A DNA stretch of 64,000 nt, from assembly GCF_015222005.1 (NCBI RefSeq), contig NZ_JADFFL010000001.1, positions 372,001 to 436,000 on the forward strand, given 5' to 3'. Each line of letters opens with the position of its first letter. Within the stretch, counting starts at the first letter, position 1. Both the position numbers and the translations under genes were made by a program. Of the stretch, positions 8,382 to 16,784 are shown piece after piece. This stretch comes from Mucilaginibacter myungsuensis (GTDB taxonomy: Bacteria > Bacteroidota > Bacteroidia > Sphingobacteriales > Sphingobacteriaceae). The notes below the pieces were generated by a model, which made no database searches, was not told the DNA's origin, and saw nothing but the letters and a program-made list of their open reading frames with translations.

Positions 8382-9119
8382 ATGAAGATATTAGTGTGCA
8401 TTAGCAACGTCCCCGATACCACTACAAAAATAACCTTTACTAATAACAACACGCAATTTAATACCAATGGCGTGCAATTTATATTGAACCCGTACGACGA
8501 GATCGCTTTGGCACGCGCCATCGAACTGACCGACGGCGGTAAAGGAACAGTGACCGTGATCAACGTTGGCGACATAAGCACCGAGCCGACCATCCGCAAA
8601 GCATTAGCCATTGGCGCTACCGATGCCGTACGTGTGAATGCTGTCCCGCACGACGCTTGGTTCGTAGCCAAACAAATAGCTGAGTATGCTAAAACCAATG
8701 GTTTCGACCTGATCCTGACCGGCCGCGAGTCTATCGACTATAACGGCTCTAAGGTAGCAGGCATGTTAGGCGAGTTGCTTGATCAGCCATCAGTATCCAT
8801 CATCAAAAAATTAGACATCGACGGAACAACAGGTACCGTTGAGCGCGAAATCGAAGGCGGCAAAGAAGTGCTGACCATCTCATTACCATTTATAGCCGGC
8901 ACAGCCGAAGGCGTTGCCGAACTAAAGATCCCGAATATGCGCGGCATCATGTCGGCCCGTACCAAGCCTTTGCAGGTGATCGAGGCCGTAGAAGTGCCGT
9001 CGACGTCAGAAGTGATCTCATTTGAAACCCCTGCCCCACGCGGCGCGGTAACATTGATCAGTGCTGATGAAACCGCCAAGCTGGTAGATCTGTTACATAC
9101 CGAAGCAAAGGTGATATAG
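8382..9119 (+). CDS. etfB: electron transfer flavoprotein beta subunit
   Basis: ETF beta (FixA family) binds AMP and, with EtfA, passes electrons from acyl-CoA dehydrogenases to the quinone pool. The 245-residue protein starts MKILVCISNVPD and has the family's NPYDEIALARAIEL block (near 38-51), GRESIDYNGSKVAG and the C-terminal NMRGIMSARTKPL stretch. Length is normal. It is followed after 108 bp by etfA in the same direction, so the pair forms a heterodimer-encoding unit. The gap holds an unusual heptad hairpin that could tune the subunit ratio. Confidence 0.95.
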   Translation: MKILVCISNVPDTTTKITFTNNNTQFNTNGVQFILNPYDEIALARAIELTDGGKGTVTVINVGDISTEPTIRKALAIGATDAVRVNAVPHDAWFVAKQIAEYAKTNGFDLILTGRESIDYNGSKVAGMLGELLDQPSVSIIKKLDIDGTTGTVEREIEGGKEVLTISLPFIAGTAEGVAELKIPNMRGIMSARTKPLQVIEAVEVPSTSEVISFETPAPRGAVTLISADETAKLVDLLHTEAKVI

Positions 9120-9121
9120 TT

Positions 9122-9222
9122 TGAGATATGAGTATTGAGATGTGAGATATGAGATCTTCTTGCATCACGATACCCAACATAGCGTTTTGTCTCAGATCTC
9201 ATATCTAACATCCCAAATCTAC
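9122..9222. repeat. heptad-phased inverted arms (TGAGATA type) between etfB and etfA
   Basis: Left arm heptamers are TGAGATA, TGAGTAT, TGAGATG, TGAGATA, TGAGATC (9122-9156). The right arm reads TGTCTCA, GATCTCA, TATCTAA, CATCCCA, AATCTAC (9188-9222). The best complementary block is GAGATATGAGATC against GATCTCATATCT. It lies inside an apparent operon. Confidence 0.78.
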
Positions 9223-9227
9223 TAACC

Positions 9228-10199
9228 ATGCCAATTTTAGTATATACCGAAAATGCCGCAGGCAAATTCAAAAAGTCGATATTCGAAGTTGTGTCTTATG
9301 CTAAGGCCATTGCCGATCAGCAGCAGACCACCGTCACCGCCCTATCCATTGGCGATGTAAGCGCTGATGAGTTAGCCACTTTAGGCAAATACGGTGCTGA
9401 TAAAGTACTAAACGTATCTAATGATAAATTAAAGACCTTTGTTAACCAGGCCTACGCCTCGGTTATTGCCGAAGCTGCCAATAAAGAGGGTGCGGATATC
9501 GTCGTGCTATCCAACTCATTCTCTGGTCGTGGTTTAGCGCCGCGTGTTGGTGTAAAGTTGGATGCCGGCGTAGCTGATGGTGCGGTTTCACTGCCTGATC
9601 TTTCGGACGGCAAATTTAGCATCAAAAAAACGGCTTTCTCAGGCAAAGCATTCGCTAATGTGGAGTTGACCTCTGCAAAAAAGGTTATCGCCTTAACTGT
9701 TAATTCTTATAAGGTTGTTGAAAATGGCGGTACAGCTAAAGTAGAGGACTTTACGGTCGATGTAAAAGAGTCGGACTTTAGGGCAATGCTGAAAGAGATC
9801 GTTCAGTCGACCGATAAGATATCATTGCCCGATGCCGAGATCGTAGTATCAGGTGGCCGCGGTTTAAAAGGTCCGGAGAATTGGGGCATGATCGAGGAAT
9901 TGGCAACCTTGTTAGGTGGCGCTACCGCTTGCTCTAAGCCTGTATCCGACGCGGGTTGGAGACCACATAGCGAGCACGTTGGGCAGACAGGCATAGCCGT
10001 GAGTCCAAATTTGTATATTGCTATTGGTATTTCGGGAGCGATACAGCATTTGGCCGGTATTAGCCGCTCAAAAGTTATCGTGGTGATAAACAAAGACCCC
10101 GAAGCACCGTTCTTTAAGGTAGCAGATTATGGCATTGTGGGTGATGCCTTTGATGTGGTACCCAAATTAATTGCAGCAGTAAAAGAATTTAAAGCGTAA
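9228..10199 (+). CDS. etfA: electron transfer flavoprotein alpha subunit
   Basis: ETF alpha (FixB family) carries the FAD of the ETF heterodimer. In the 323-residue protein the C-terminal FAD domain is clear: VVSGGRGLKGPENW (about 206-219), GWRPHSEHVGQTG, and GISGAIQHLAGI, followed by VINKDPEAPFF near the end. The N-terminal domain is divergent, as usual. It is translated in the same direction as etfB. The two genes are generally co-expressed with acyl-CoA or other flavin dehydrogenases, none of which are adjacent here. Confidence 0.95.
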   Translation: MPILVYTENAAGKFKKSIFEVVSYAKAIADQQQTTVTALSIGDVSADELATLGKYGADKVLNVSNDKLKTFVNQAYASVIAEAANKEGADIVVLSNSFSGRGLAPRVGVKLDAGVADGAVSLPDLSDGKFSIKKTAFSGKAFANVELTSAKKVIALTVNSYKVVENGGTAKVEDFTVDVKESDFRAMLKEIVQSTDKISLPDAEIVVSGGRGLKGPENWGMIEELATLLGGATACSKPVSDAGWRPHSEHVGQTGIAVSPNLYIAIGISGAIQHLAGISRSKVIVVINKDPEAPFFKVADYGIVGDAFDVVPKLIAAVKEFKA

Positions 10200-10234
10200 G
10201 CACCAAACAGGATAAGCCGGGTATGGGTAACAAC

Positions 10235-10846
10235 ATGAAAAAGATAAAGCTGGATATAGTAGGCCTGTCATACAGCCAAACACAGTCCGGCGCATATGCT
10301 TTAGTTTTGGGCGAGGTGAATGGGCGCAGACGATTGCCTATTATTATTGGTAGTTTTGAGGCGCAGGCCATTGCTATCGAAATAGAGAAAATGACGCCAA
10401 GCCGTCCGCTTACGCACGACTTGTTTAAGAGTTTCGCGCAGGCATACAATATCCAGATACAGGAGATCATTATCTACAATCTGGTAGATGGCATCTTTTA
10501 CGCCAAGCTCATCTGCTCCGACGGTAAAAAGACCGCCGAGGTAGATGCCCGCACATCCGACGCGATAGCTATGGCCGTCCGTTTTGATTGCCCGATACAT
10601 ACCTATGAATTTATTCTGTCTACCGCAGGTATCGTAATGGAAGATAATGATCTGGTTTATTTAGAGAATTTAGCTGAGACACCATCTGACGAAAAGACTT
10701 CATCGGGCAGCAGTTCGTCTGCCGCAGGATATGCATCCATCAGTGATGATGAGCTAAAAAACCTTTTACAAGCCGCCCTATCCGAAGAAGCCTACGAAAA
10801 GGCCGCCAAGATCCGCGACGAACTCAACAAGCGCAAAGCATCATAA
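10235..10846 (+). CDS. DUF151 (bifunctional nuclease) protein with C-terminal UVR motif
   Basis: The 203-residue protein starts at the ATG at 10235 (MKKIKLDIVGLSYSQTQ); an ATG at 10223 would add MGNN. Residues about 1-135 form a DUF151/bifunctional-nuclease domain (LPIIIGSFEAQAIAIEIE, ARTSDAIAMAVRF). The last 40 residues form a UvrB/UvrC-type UVR helix pair (SDDELKNLLQAALSEEAYEKA then KIRDELNKR). The architecture is common in Bacteroidota; nuclease activity is known only from a few homologues and is inferred here. It ends 1 bp before a perfect terminator stem shared with the convergent barrel gene. Confidence 0.88.
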   Translation: MKKIKLDIVGLSYSQTQSGAYALVLGEVNGRRRLPIIIGSFEAQAIAIEIEKMTPSRPLTHDLFKSFAQAYNIQIQEIIIYNLVDGIFYAKLICSDGKKTAEVDARTSDAIAMAVRFDCPIHTYEFILSTAGIVMEDNDLVYLENLAETPSDEKTSSGSSSSAAGYASISDDELKNLLQAALSEEAYEKAAKIRDELNKRKAS

Positions 10847-10847
10847 A

Positions 10848-10887
10848 ACAATGAGGGAGGACATGCAAATGTCCTCCCTCATTGTTT
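10848..10887. terminator. bidirectional terminator
   Basis: A perfect 17-bp stem (ACAATGAGGGAGGACAT and its complement) with a GCAA loop sits between two convergent genes and has A- and T-rich flanks on both sides. Confidence 0.88.
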
Positions 10888-10899
10888 ATCTGTACTCTG

Positions 10900-11511
10900 T
10901 TAAAAGTTAAAGCCTATGGTGAGGGCAGACACACCGTTGTGATACTTATTACCGTCTGCTGATCTTTTGGCACCTATAAAAGTCCCTAACACGTTAAATT
11001 CCGCAAAAAACTTAACGTTATCTTTCACTCTCACCTGCCCGCCAAAACCCCATAGTATACCCATATTCATGCGGCTCACATCGGGTTTTACAGCAACTCC
11101 GTTATCTATCTTTTTACCGCTCAATAAAACCGCACCATAAGGGCCAAGATGAGTGTAAAAGGCTTTGCCCTGCCCGAAATGAAAATTGATCAATATCGGT
11201 AAGCTCAAATAGTTAAGTTCATGGTCCAGCTTAATATCCTTTTCCGGGCTATCAAGGCTGTTGCTACTCCCCCAACCTTTCATGTCGTATTGCAATTTGC
11301 CCTTGACGCTCCATTTCTCGGACAAGTAGTGATCTATAGACAGTAACAAATTAATACCGCCGCGGTTACTGCCTCTAATCTCAGACCCGATATTCACCAT
11401 CGAACCGTTATAGCCATAACCTATCCCCCATTCATTATAACCTTTGGTTTGCGCGTTGGCATTAGTGGCGAAGCAAAAGCAAGCTACAATTAGTAACCAG
11501 ATGTATCTCAT
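10900..11511 (-). CDS. outer-membrane beta-barrel protein, 203 aa
   Basis: Predicted small outer-membrane barrel of the PorT/OMP_b-brl_2 kind. A Sec signal peptide is visible (MRYIWLLIVACFCFATNANA, cleaved before Q). It is followed by alternating amphipathic strands (KWSVKGKLQYDMKGWG, YLSLPILINFHFGQGKAFYTHLG) and a C-terminal strand ending in FNF, as expected for Bam substrates. It shares this architecture with the next gene (11661-12269), and the two look like old paralogues (YYFSDSWS versus YLSEKWS; NWHFG versus NFHFG). The molecular role is unknown. Confidence 0.82.
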   Translation of the reverse strand: MRYIWLLIVACFCFATNANAQTKGYNEWGIGYGYNGSMVNIGSEIRGSNRGGINLLLSIDHYLSEKWSVKGKLQYDMKGWGSSNSLDSPEKDIKLDHELNYLSLPILINFHFGQGKAFYTHLGPYGAVLLSGKKIDNGVAVKPDVSRMNMGILWGFGGQVRVKDNVKFFAEFNVLGTFIGAKRSADGNKYHNGVSALTIGFNF

Positions 11512-11610
11512 AGTATATTTAAAGTTCGGTTGATGTCTGTCCGATATCGGTGCGACGATACGAATAACATCAATACGTTATTAATGCCGCATTCCGTACC
11601 CCATATAAAT

Positions 11611-11641
11611 AGAAAAAGCGCATGGTCAATGCGCTTTTTCT
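11611..11641 (-). terminator. intrinsic terminator
   Basis: A perfect 13-bp stem AGAAAAAGCGCAT / ATGCGCTTTTTCT with a GGTCA loop lies 19 bp after the stop codon of the barrel gene at 11661-12269. Confidence 0.85.
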
Positions 11642-11660
11642 ATTCTTAATAAAAGAAGTA

Positions 11661-12269
11661 TTAAAAATTCAGACCAATATTGAAGGCCGATAGGCTATTG
11701 CGATAAACCGCGTTATTAGCGGTCGAAATATCGGCGATACCACCTTGTCCGGCAAACTCAACAAAGAATTTGGTTTTATCTGCAACAGGGAACTTGTAAC
11801 CGATACCTAAAGCAAGGCCGGCGTCTACGTCGTTAAAGAATGGTTTCACGTCGAAATTATTAGCAGTAGTTTTAGCGCTCACCAACACCGACACATACGG
11901 ACCAAAATTCAAGTACCAACCTTTAGTGCGGCCAAAATGCCAGTTAGCCATTACGGGCACGGTGATGTAGTTCAGCTGATACGGGGTATAGGTTGTTGAT
12001 GTGCCAATGGTCAGGTAGCCTTTAGACCAGCCTTTTTGATCGAACAGGGCTTTAACCTTCAGACTCCAGCTATCCGAGAAATAGTGATCTGCCGATAAAC
12101 CAACGTTCAAGCCGGCGCGTGTGCCTGCGTTCTGGTTGGTTTCATCAACAACCACGGTAGCCAGGTTAAGGCCAACGCCAACACCAAATTCTGTTTGTCC
12201 TTTTGTTTGTGAGAATGCAGCTGTACCCGCTGCCAACACTGCTACGAGTGTGATCAATAGTCGTTTCAT
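11661..12269 (-). CDS. outer-membrane beta-barrel protein, 202 aa
   Basis: Predicted outer-membrane barrel with a signal peptide (MKRLLITLVAVLAAGTAAFS, then QTKGQTEFGVGVG). Repeated amphipathic strands follow, including LSADHYFSDSWSLKVKALFD and YITVPVMANWHFGRTKGWYL, and the protein ends in FNIGLNF. Family is PorT-like/OMP_b-brl_2. The paralogue at 10900-11511 lies downstream in the same direction, but each gene seems to have its own terminator. Function is unknown; adhesion and transport are both unsupported. Confidence 0.82.
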   Translation of the reverse strand: MKRLLITLVAVLAAGTAAFSQTKGQTEFGVGVGLNLATVVVDETNQNAGTRAGLNVGLSADHYFSDSWSLKVKALFDQKGWSKGYLTIGTSTTYTPYQLNYITVPVMANWHFGRTKGWYLNFGPYVSVLVSAKTTANNFDVKPFFNDVDAGLALGIGYKFPVADKTKFFVEFAGQGGIADISTANNAVYRNSLSAFNIGLNF

Positions 12270-12433
12270 AAATTGTAAATAAAGTTCGGCGACGAAGATA
12301 TATCTTTCCTTTAAAACCGAATATTAAAAATTCGTTAAAAATTGTTTGGAACAGCGTTTTAGCATTCGCCAATATTTGATTACTTTCCGCTTTTAATTGA
12401 TCAAAAACTATACACCAAACGAGCACCACAGAT

Positions 12434-13693
12434 ATGAACATGAAGTTCCGGCTGATATTGATGAGTTTTATGCAGTTTTTTGTTTGGGGGGCCTGGCTAC
12501 TCACAATAGGTGCTTATTGGTTCCAGAATAAGCAATGGCCCGTGGGCTCGTTCTCGGCTATCTTCAGCACCATGGGTATAGCGTCCATTTTTATGCCCGC
12601 GCTTACCGGTATCATTTCAGATAAATGGATCAATGCCGAAAAATTATATGGCATTATGCATATACTGGGATCTATAACGCTATTCGCTATCCCGATGGCG
12701 CCGAACCCGACCGTGTTTTTTTGGCTCATTTTGTTGAACATGATGTTTTACATGCCAACGCTATCGCTATCAATAACTGTAGCTTACTCGGCTTTAAAAG
12801 GTAGCGGCAGAGATGTGGTGACAGATTACCCGCCTATCCGCACCTGGGGAACAGTTGGTTTTATTGCCGCGTTATGGGCCGTGAGCCTTACTCATAATGA
12901 AACATCGGCTAATCAATTTTATATCGCGTCTGCCGTGGCATTAACTTTAGGTATCTATGCCTTTAGCCTGCCTAAATGCCCGCCGTTGCTTAATAGAGAC
13001 CAAAGCAAGTCGCTGAGCGAAAAATTGGGTCTAAATGCATTCTCTTTATTCAGATCGCCGCGCTTTGCTATTTTCTTCGCCTTTTCGTTGCTATTAGGTG
13101 CCGCGCTACAACTCACCAATGCTTACGGGGACACTTATTTGCATGATTTTGATAAAAACCCGATCTACAAGGATACCATAGCAGTTAAATATCCTGCTAT
13201 CATCATGTCTATATCCCAGATATCCGAAACCTTGTTCATCTTGGCTATACCATTCTTTTTACGCAAGTTCGGTATCAAATATGTGATGCTGTTCAGCATG
13301 CTGGCTTGGGTATTAAGGTTCGGTCTGTTTGCCTATGGCAATCCGGCAGATGGCTTATGGATGATCATACTATCCTGCATCGTTTACGGTATGGCCTTTG
13401 ATTTCTTTAACATTTCGGGATCATTATTTGTAGAGACACAGGCCGCCCCCGAGATACGCGGAAGTGCCCAGGGTTTATTTATGATGATGGTGAACGGCTT
13501 TGGTGCTCTTTTCGGTAGTTTGATCAGTGGAGCAGTTATCCAGGAATTTTTTACCAATGCCGATGGCAGTAAAGAGTGGCAAGGCATCTGGCTAAGCTTT
13601 GCAGGCTACGCGCTGGTGATCGCCATTATATTCCCGTTCGTATTCCGTTACAAGCATAATGCAGCGTTAAAACACGCTATAGAGCACGCTTAG
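12434..13693 (+). CDS. MFS transporter, NupG-like nucleoside permease family
   Basis: Twelve-helix inner-membrane symporter of 419 residues. The N-terminus MKFRLILMSFMQFFVWGAW, the GIISDKW loop between helices 2 and 3, and YPPIRTWGTVGFI (about 135-147) resemble the nucleoside:proton symporter family (NupG/XapB) within the MFS. A role in nucleoside uptake is therefore inferred. The start ATG at 12434 could be replaced by the ATG at 12440. It is transcribed alone, divergent from a barrel gene and ending at a shared terminator. No nucleoside catabolic gene is adjacent. Confidence 0.82.
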   Translation: MNMKFRLILMSFMQFFVWGAWLLTIGAYWFQNKQWPVGSFSAIFSTMGIASIFMPALTGIISDKWINAEKLYGIMHILGSITLFAIPMAPNPTVFFWLILLNMMFYMPTLSLSITVAYSALKGSGRDVVTDYPPIRTWGTVGFIAALWAVSLTHNETSANQFYIASAVALTLGIYAFSLPKCPPLLNRDQSKSLSEKLGLNAFSLFRSPRFAIFFAFSLLLGAALQLTNAYGDTYLHDFDKNPIYKDTIAVKYPAIIMSISQISETLFILAIPFFLRKFGIKYVMLFSMLAWVLRFGLFAYGNPADGLWMIILSCIVYGMAFDFFNISGSLFVETQAAPEIRGSAQGLFMMMVNGFGALFGSLISGAVIQEFFTNADGSKEWQGIWLSFAGYALVIAIIFPFVFRYKHNAALKHAIEHA

Positions 13694-13710
13694 ATATCTC
13701 AAAATATCCC

Positions 13711-13756
13711 AAAAACAAATGCCAGTGCAGATGATCTGTACTGGCATTTGTTTTGA
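13711..13756. terminator. bidirectional terminator
   Basis: AAAACAAATGCCAGT pairs with ACTGGCATTTGTTTT across a 16-nt loop between convergent genes. The arms carry A and T runs suited to both directions. Confidence 0.8.
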
Positions 13757-13766
13757 AAAGATCTTG

Positions 13767-14363
13767 TTAAAACGAGAACAAACTGTAGGCTACTGTCAGA
13801 TTAAATAAATTCACTCTGGTAGATTCGTTGTTGCCGTACGATTGCTTGCTTAAGCCATACTCGTAACGCAGGTCGACAGATATTTTTTTAATGTCCAGAC
13901 CTGCTCCCGCTGTCCAGGCCAAATTTTGATCTTTATAATTTAAGCGCGATATGTTACCAAGCGCAGTGCCGGTACTTTGATCTTTATTTACCGCGAACGA
14001 CACTAAAGGACCTGTATAAAACCTTCCACCGAAGCCAAATGCGCCGATCTTAGATCCAAACAATAAAGGCACATCTATACTGGTGAACGTTGCCTTGTTG
14101 ATATTGCTGCCATCGCTAACATTTACACTTTTGCTTGTCAGATAAAGTTCGGGCTGAAAATGGAAACCTATGGCCCCTACTCTGGCCCACGCGCCTACCA
14201 GGTATCCGGCACGGTTATCAGCCGCCAACGCGCTGCTATTGGTAGAAAAGCTTGATAAATTAACTCCGGCCTTTGCACCAAATTGAAATGAGGGTAATAA
14301 CTGAGCAGAGCTAAATTTAGCGGCCAGCAAACAAATGGATAAAATAAAGATGCTTTTTTTCAT
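13767..14363 (-). CDS. outer-membrane beta-barrel protein (PorT-like), 198 aa
   Basis: Predicted outer-membrane barrel. The ATG at 14363 gives a clean signal peptide (MKKSIFILSICLLAAKFSSA, then QLLPSFQFGAKAGVNLSSF). The frame is open 21 codons further upstream, but that part has no signal-like features. FGAKAGVNLSSF followed by later strands such as FHFQPELYLTSKSVNV is typical of porin/PorT-like families; the C-terminus ends YSLFSF. It converges on the NupG-like gene. The specific role is unknown. Confidence 0.82.
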   Translation of the reverse strand: MKKSIFILSICLLAAKFSSAQLLPSFQFGAKAGVNLSSFSTNSSALAADNRAGYLVGAWARVGAIGFHFQPELYLTSKSVNVSDGSNINKATFTSIDVPLLFGSKIGAFGFGGRFYTGPLVSFAVNKDQSTGTALGNISRLNYKDQNLAWTAGAGLDIKKISVDLRYEYGLSKQSYGNNESTRVNLFNLTVAYSLFSF

Positions 14364-14540
14364 AATGATGATGTAGAGATATGTTGTAGGGAGCAAAAGT
14401 ACCTTTACCTGATCAACTTTTAGCAAAGCTTTATTAAATTATCAGTAATTAATATATAAAAAAAAAGGATATATCCAAATATTTCAGCCAAAAAATTAAC
14501 TTATAAACACCTGACTATCAATAGCATTTTAGTGTATATA

Positions 14541-14566
14541 GTGTATACACCCACTCCGTATACACC
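14541..14566. promoter_or_regulatory. GTATACACC repeat upstream of argS (possible operator)
   Basis: The palindrome GTGTATACAC (14541-14550) is followed 15 nt on by a second GTATACACC (14558-14566), about 55-80 bp before the argS start. Regulatory role is a guess. Confidence 0.25.
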
Positions 14567-14606
14567 TACACGCCGCGTACAATGATGCCCAACATGCTTT
14601 TTTGAT

Positions 14607-14614
14607 TAATTTTG
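14607..14614 (+). promoter_or_regulatory. putative -7 box of argS
   Basis: TAATTTTG fits TAnnTTTG and ends 5 bp before the ATG at 14620. It therefore supports that ATG over the upstream TTG only if the transcript is almost leaderless. No -33 box was found. Confidence 0.3.
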
Positions 14615-14619
14615 TACCG

Positions 14620-16386
14620 ATGGACTTCATAATAGACGCTACCCTTAAAGCACTAAAACACCTATATAACGCCGACATTACCGCGGAAGATATCAGCCTG
14701 CAACAAACCCGTAAAGAGTTTGAGGGCCAGGTAACTATCGTTACCTTCCCGTTCACTAAAGTATCTCGCAAGTCGCCTGAGCAGACCGGCGCTGACATTG
14801 GCGAGTATCTAAAGAACGAGGTAGCCGAGATAGCTGATTTTAATGTGATCAAGGGTTTCCTTAACCTGTCCATAGCCGATGTATATTGGTTAAAGCAATT
14901 CTACAACCACATTCTACCCGGCGACGGCATTGTAGCCGAGCCGAACGGCAAAAAGGTGATGGTGGAGTATTCATCACCAAACACCAATAAGCCGCTACAC
15001 TTAGGTCACGTTAGGAATAACCTGTTAGGTTATTCGGTAGCGAATATTTTAGCAGCTGCCGGGTACGAAGTGATCAAAGCTAACCTGGTTAACGACCGCG
15101 GTATCCACATCTGTAAATCGATGTTGGCCTGGCAAAAATGGGGCGATGGCGAAACGCCTGAAAATACCGGCATGAAAGGCGACCATTTGGTTGGTAAATA
15201 TTATGTGGTTTTTGATAAAGAATATAAAAAGCAAATAGATGATCTAAAGGCTGCCGGTCAGACCGAAGACGAAGCTAAAAAGAATGCCCCGCTGATCAAA
15301 CAAGCGCAACAAATGCTGCAGCAATGGGAAGCCGGCGATCAGGAAGTGATCGACCTGTGGTCGACCATGAACGGTTGGGTATATGCGGGTTTCGAGAAAA
15401 CTTATAAAGCACTTGGTGTTGATTTTGATAAATTCTATTATGAAAGCAACACCTACCTGTTAGGTAAAGATATTGTTGATGAAGGCCTTGAAAAAGGCGT
15501 ATTCTTCAAAAAAGAAGATGGATCGGTTTGGATAGACCTGACCGAAGATGGCCTTGACCAAAAATTAGTATTACGTGCTGACGGCACTTCAGTATATATC
15601 ACCCAGGATCTTGGCACCGCCCAATTGAAGTACAATGACTTTAATATGGACGAGTCGATCTACGTGGTAGGTAACGAACAGGACTATCACTTTAAGGTGC
15701 TGTTCCTGATCTTGGATAAACTGGGCAAAAGCTGGGCGAGAGGTCTTTACCACCTATCTTACGGCATGGTCGACCTGCCATCAGGCAAAATGAAATCCCG
15801 CGAGGGTACGGTAGTTGATGCCGACGACCTGATCCGCGAAATGAAAGAAACGGCTAAAGAGCATACCGAAGCTTTAGGTAAAGTAGACGGGTTTGACGAG
15901 GAAGAGAAAACAACGCTTTATCAAACCATCGGTATGGGCGCTTTAAAATACTTTTTACTGAAGGTTGATCCTAAGAAACGTTTATTGTTTGACCCTAACG
16001 AATCGGTAGATTTTCAGGGACATACCGGGCCATTCATTCAATACAGCCACGCCAGGATACGTTCGGTGATCAGTCGTGGCGCGCTGCAATTAGAGGATGT
16101 GATGCCATTGACAGAAGTATCGGCCGAAGAGCGTGACCTGATCATGGTATTGGGCCAATATCCGGAGGCTATCCAAGTCGCAGCACAAGGTCATAACCCG
16201 GCGGCTATTGCAAATTACGTTTACGAGGTGGCAAAACTGTACAATAAATTCTATCATGAGCACCAGGTCATCAATGCCGAAACTGAAGCTTTAAAACGTT
16301 TCCGTTTGCAATTATCAACCGCCACAGCAAATGTCATCAAAGCTGGAATGGGCTTATTAGGTATCGATGTGCCGGAACGGATGTAG
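14620..16386 (+). CDS. argS: arginyl-tRNA synthetase
   Basis: Class I synthetase charging tRNA-Arg. With the ATG at 14620 the protein has 588 residues (a TTG at 14602 would add six). Visible are the N-terminal Add-1-like domain, SSPNTNKPLHLGHVRNN with the HIGH-type motif HLGH at 127-130, the KMSK-equivalent KMKSREGTVV, and the C-terminal anticodon-binding DALR-type domain (HARIRSVISR onward). Length is normal for the family. The gene ends about 90 bp from a convergent tRNA-Arg(UCU) gene, so enzyme and substrate lie side by side. Confidence 0.96.
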   Translation: MDFIIDATLKALKHLYNADITAEDISLQQTRKEFEGQVTIVTFPFTKVSRKSPEQTGADIGEYLKNEVAEIADFNVIKGFLNLSIADVYWLKQFYNHILPGDGIVAEPNGKKVMVEYSSPNTNKPLHLGHVRNNLLGYSVANILAAAGYEVIKANLVNDRGIHICKSMLAWQKWGDGETPENTGMKGDHLVGKYYVVFDKEYKKQIDDLKAAGQTEDEAKKNAPLIKQAQQMLQQWEAGDQEVIDLWSTMNGWVYAGFEKTYKALGVDFDKFYYESNTYLLGKDIVDEGLEKGVFFKKEDGSVWIDLTEDGLDQKLVLRADGTSVYITQDLGTAQLKYNDFNMDESIYVVGNEQDYHFKVLFLILDKLGKSWARGLYHLSYGMVDLPSGKMKSREGTVVDADDLIREMKETAKEHTEALGKVDGFDEEEKTTLYQTIGMGALKYFLLKVDPKKRLLFDPNESVDFQGHTGPFIQYSHARIRSVISRGALQLEDVMPLTEVSAEERDLIMVLGQYPEAIQVAAQGHNPAAIANYVYEVAKLYNKFYHEHQVINAETEALKRFRLQLSTATANVIKAGMGLLGIDVPERM

Positions 16387-16410
16387 CCGTTATGAAGAAC
16401 CATTTGAAAC

Positions 16411-16473
16411 CCAAATAGAAACAAAAAAACCGCTCTGCAGATATTGCAGAGCGGTTTTTTTGTTTCTATTTGG
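16411..16473. terminator. 29-bp perfect hairpin between argS and tRNA-Arg
   Basis: CCAAATAGAAAC AAAAAAA CCGCTCTGCA pairs perfectly with its complement across a GATAT loop. The inner part (ACCGCTCTGCA plus a T run) is a classic terminator for argS. The outermost TGG of the right arm is the complement of the tRNA's encoded CCA end. Confidence 0.88.
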
Positions 16474-16547
16474 TGATCCCATCAGGATTCGAACCTGAGA
16501 CCGACAGATTAGAAATCTGTTGCTCTATCCAGCTGAGCTATGGGACC
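16471..16547 (-). tRNA. tRNA-Arg (anticodon UCU)
   Basis: The minus strand folds as a complete cloverleaf. The acceptor stem GGTCCCA pairs with TGGGATC, with one G-U pair. The D arm is AGCTCAGCTGGATAGAGCA, the anticodon loop TTTCTAA gives anticodon TCT, and the T-arm loop is GGTTCGAATCC. The discriminator A and the 3' CCA are encoded. It reads AGA codons, with wobble to AGG. Confidence 0.95.
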
Positions 16548-16784
16548 ATTGCGGCTTTTGTTTTCCGCGGTGCAAATATGCGAAAATTTACTTTAAAATT
16601 TATGTTGTTGATAAATTTCAAAAGTTGAGAATTTAAGCCATATTTACCAACTGATACCGACAGTGTTAACGCACTGATAAATTAATATCAACCGAACTTT
16701 AACAAATAATTATAACCAATTGCTACAAAGTGTTTCTTTTACAATAAGTAAATCATACTTTTAGCGAAACATTAATTAAAAATT

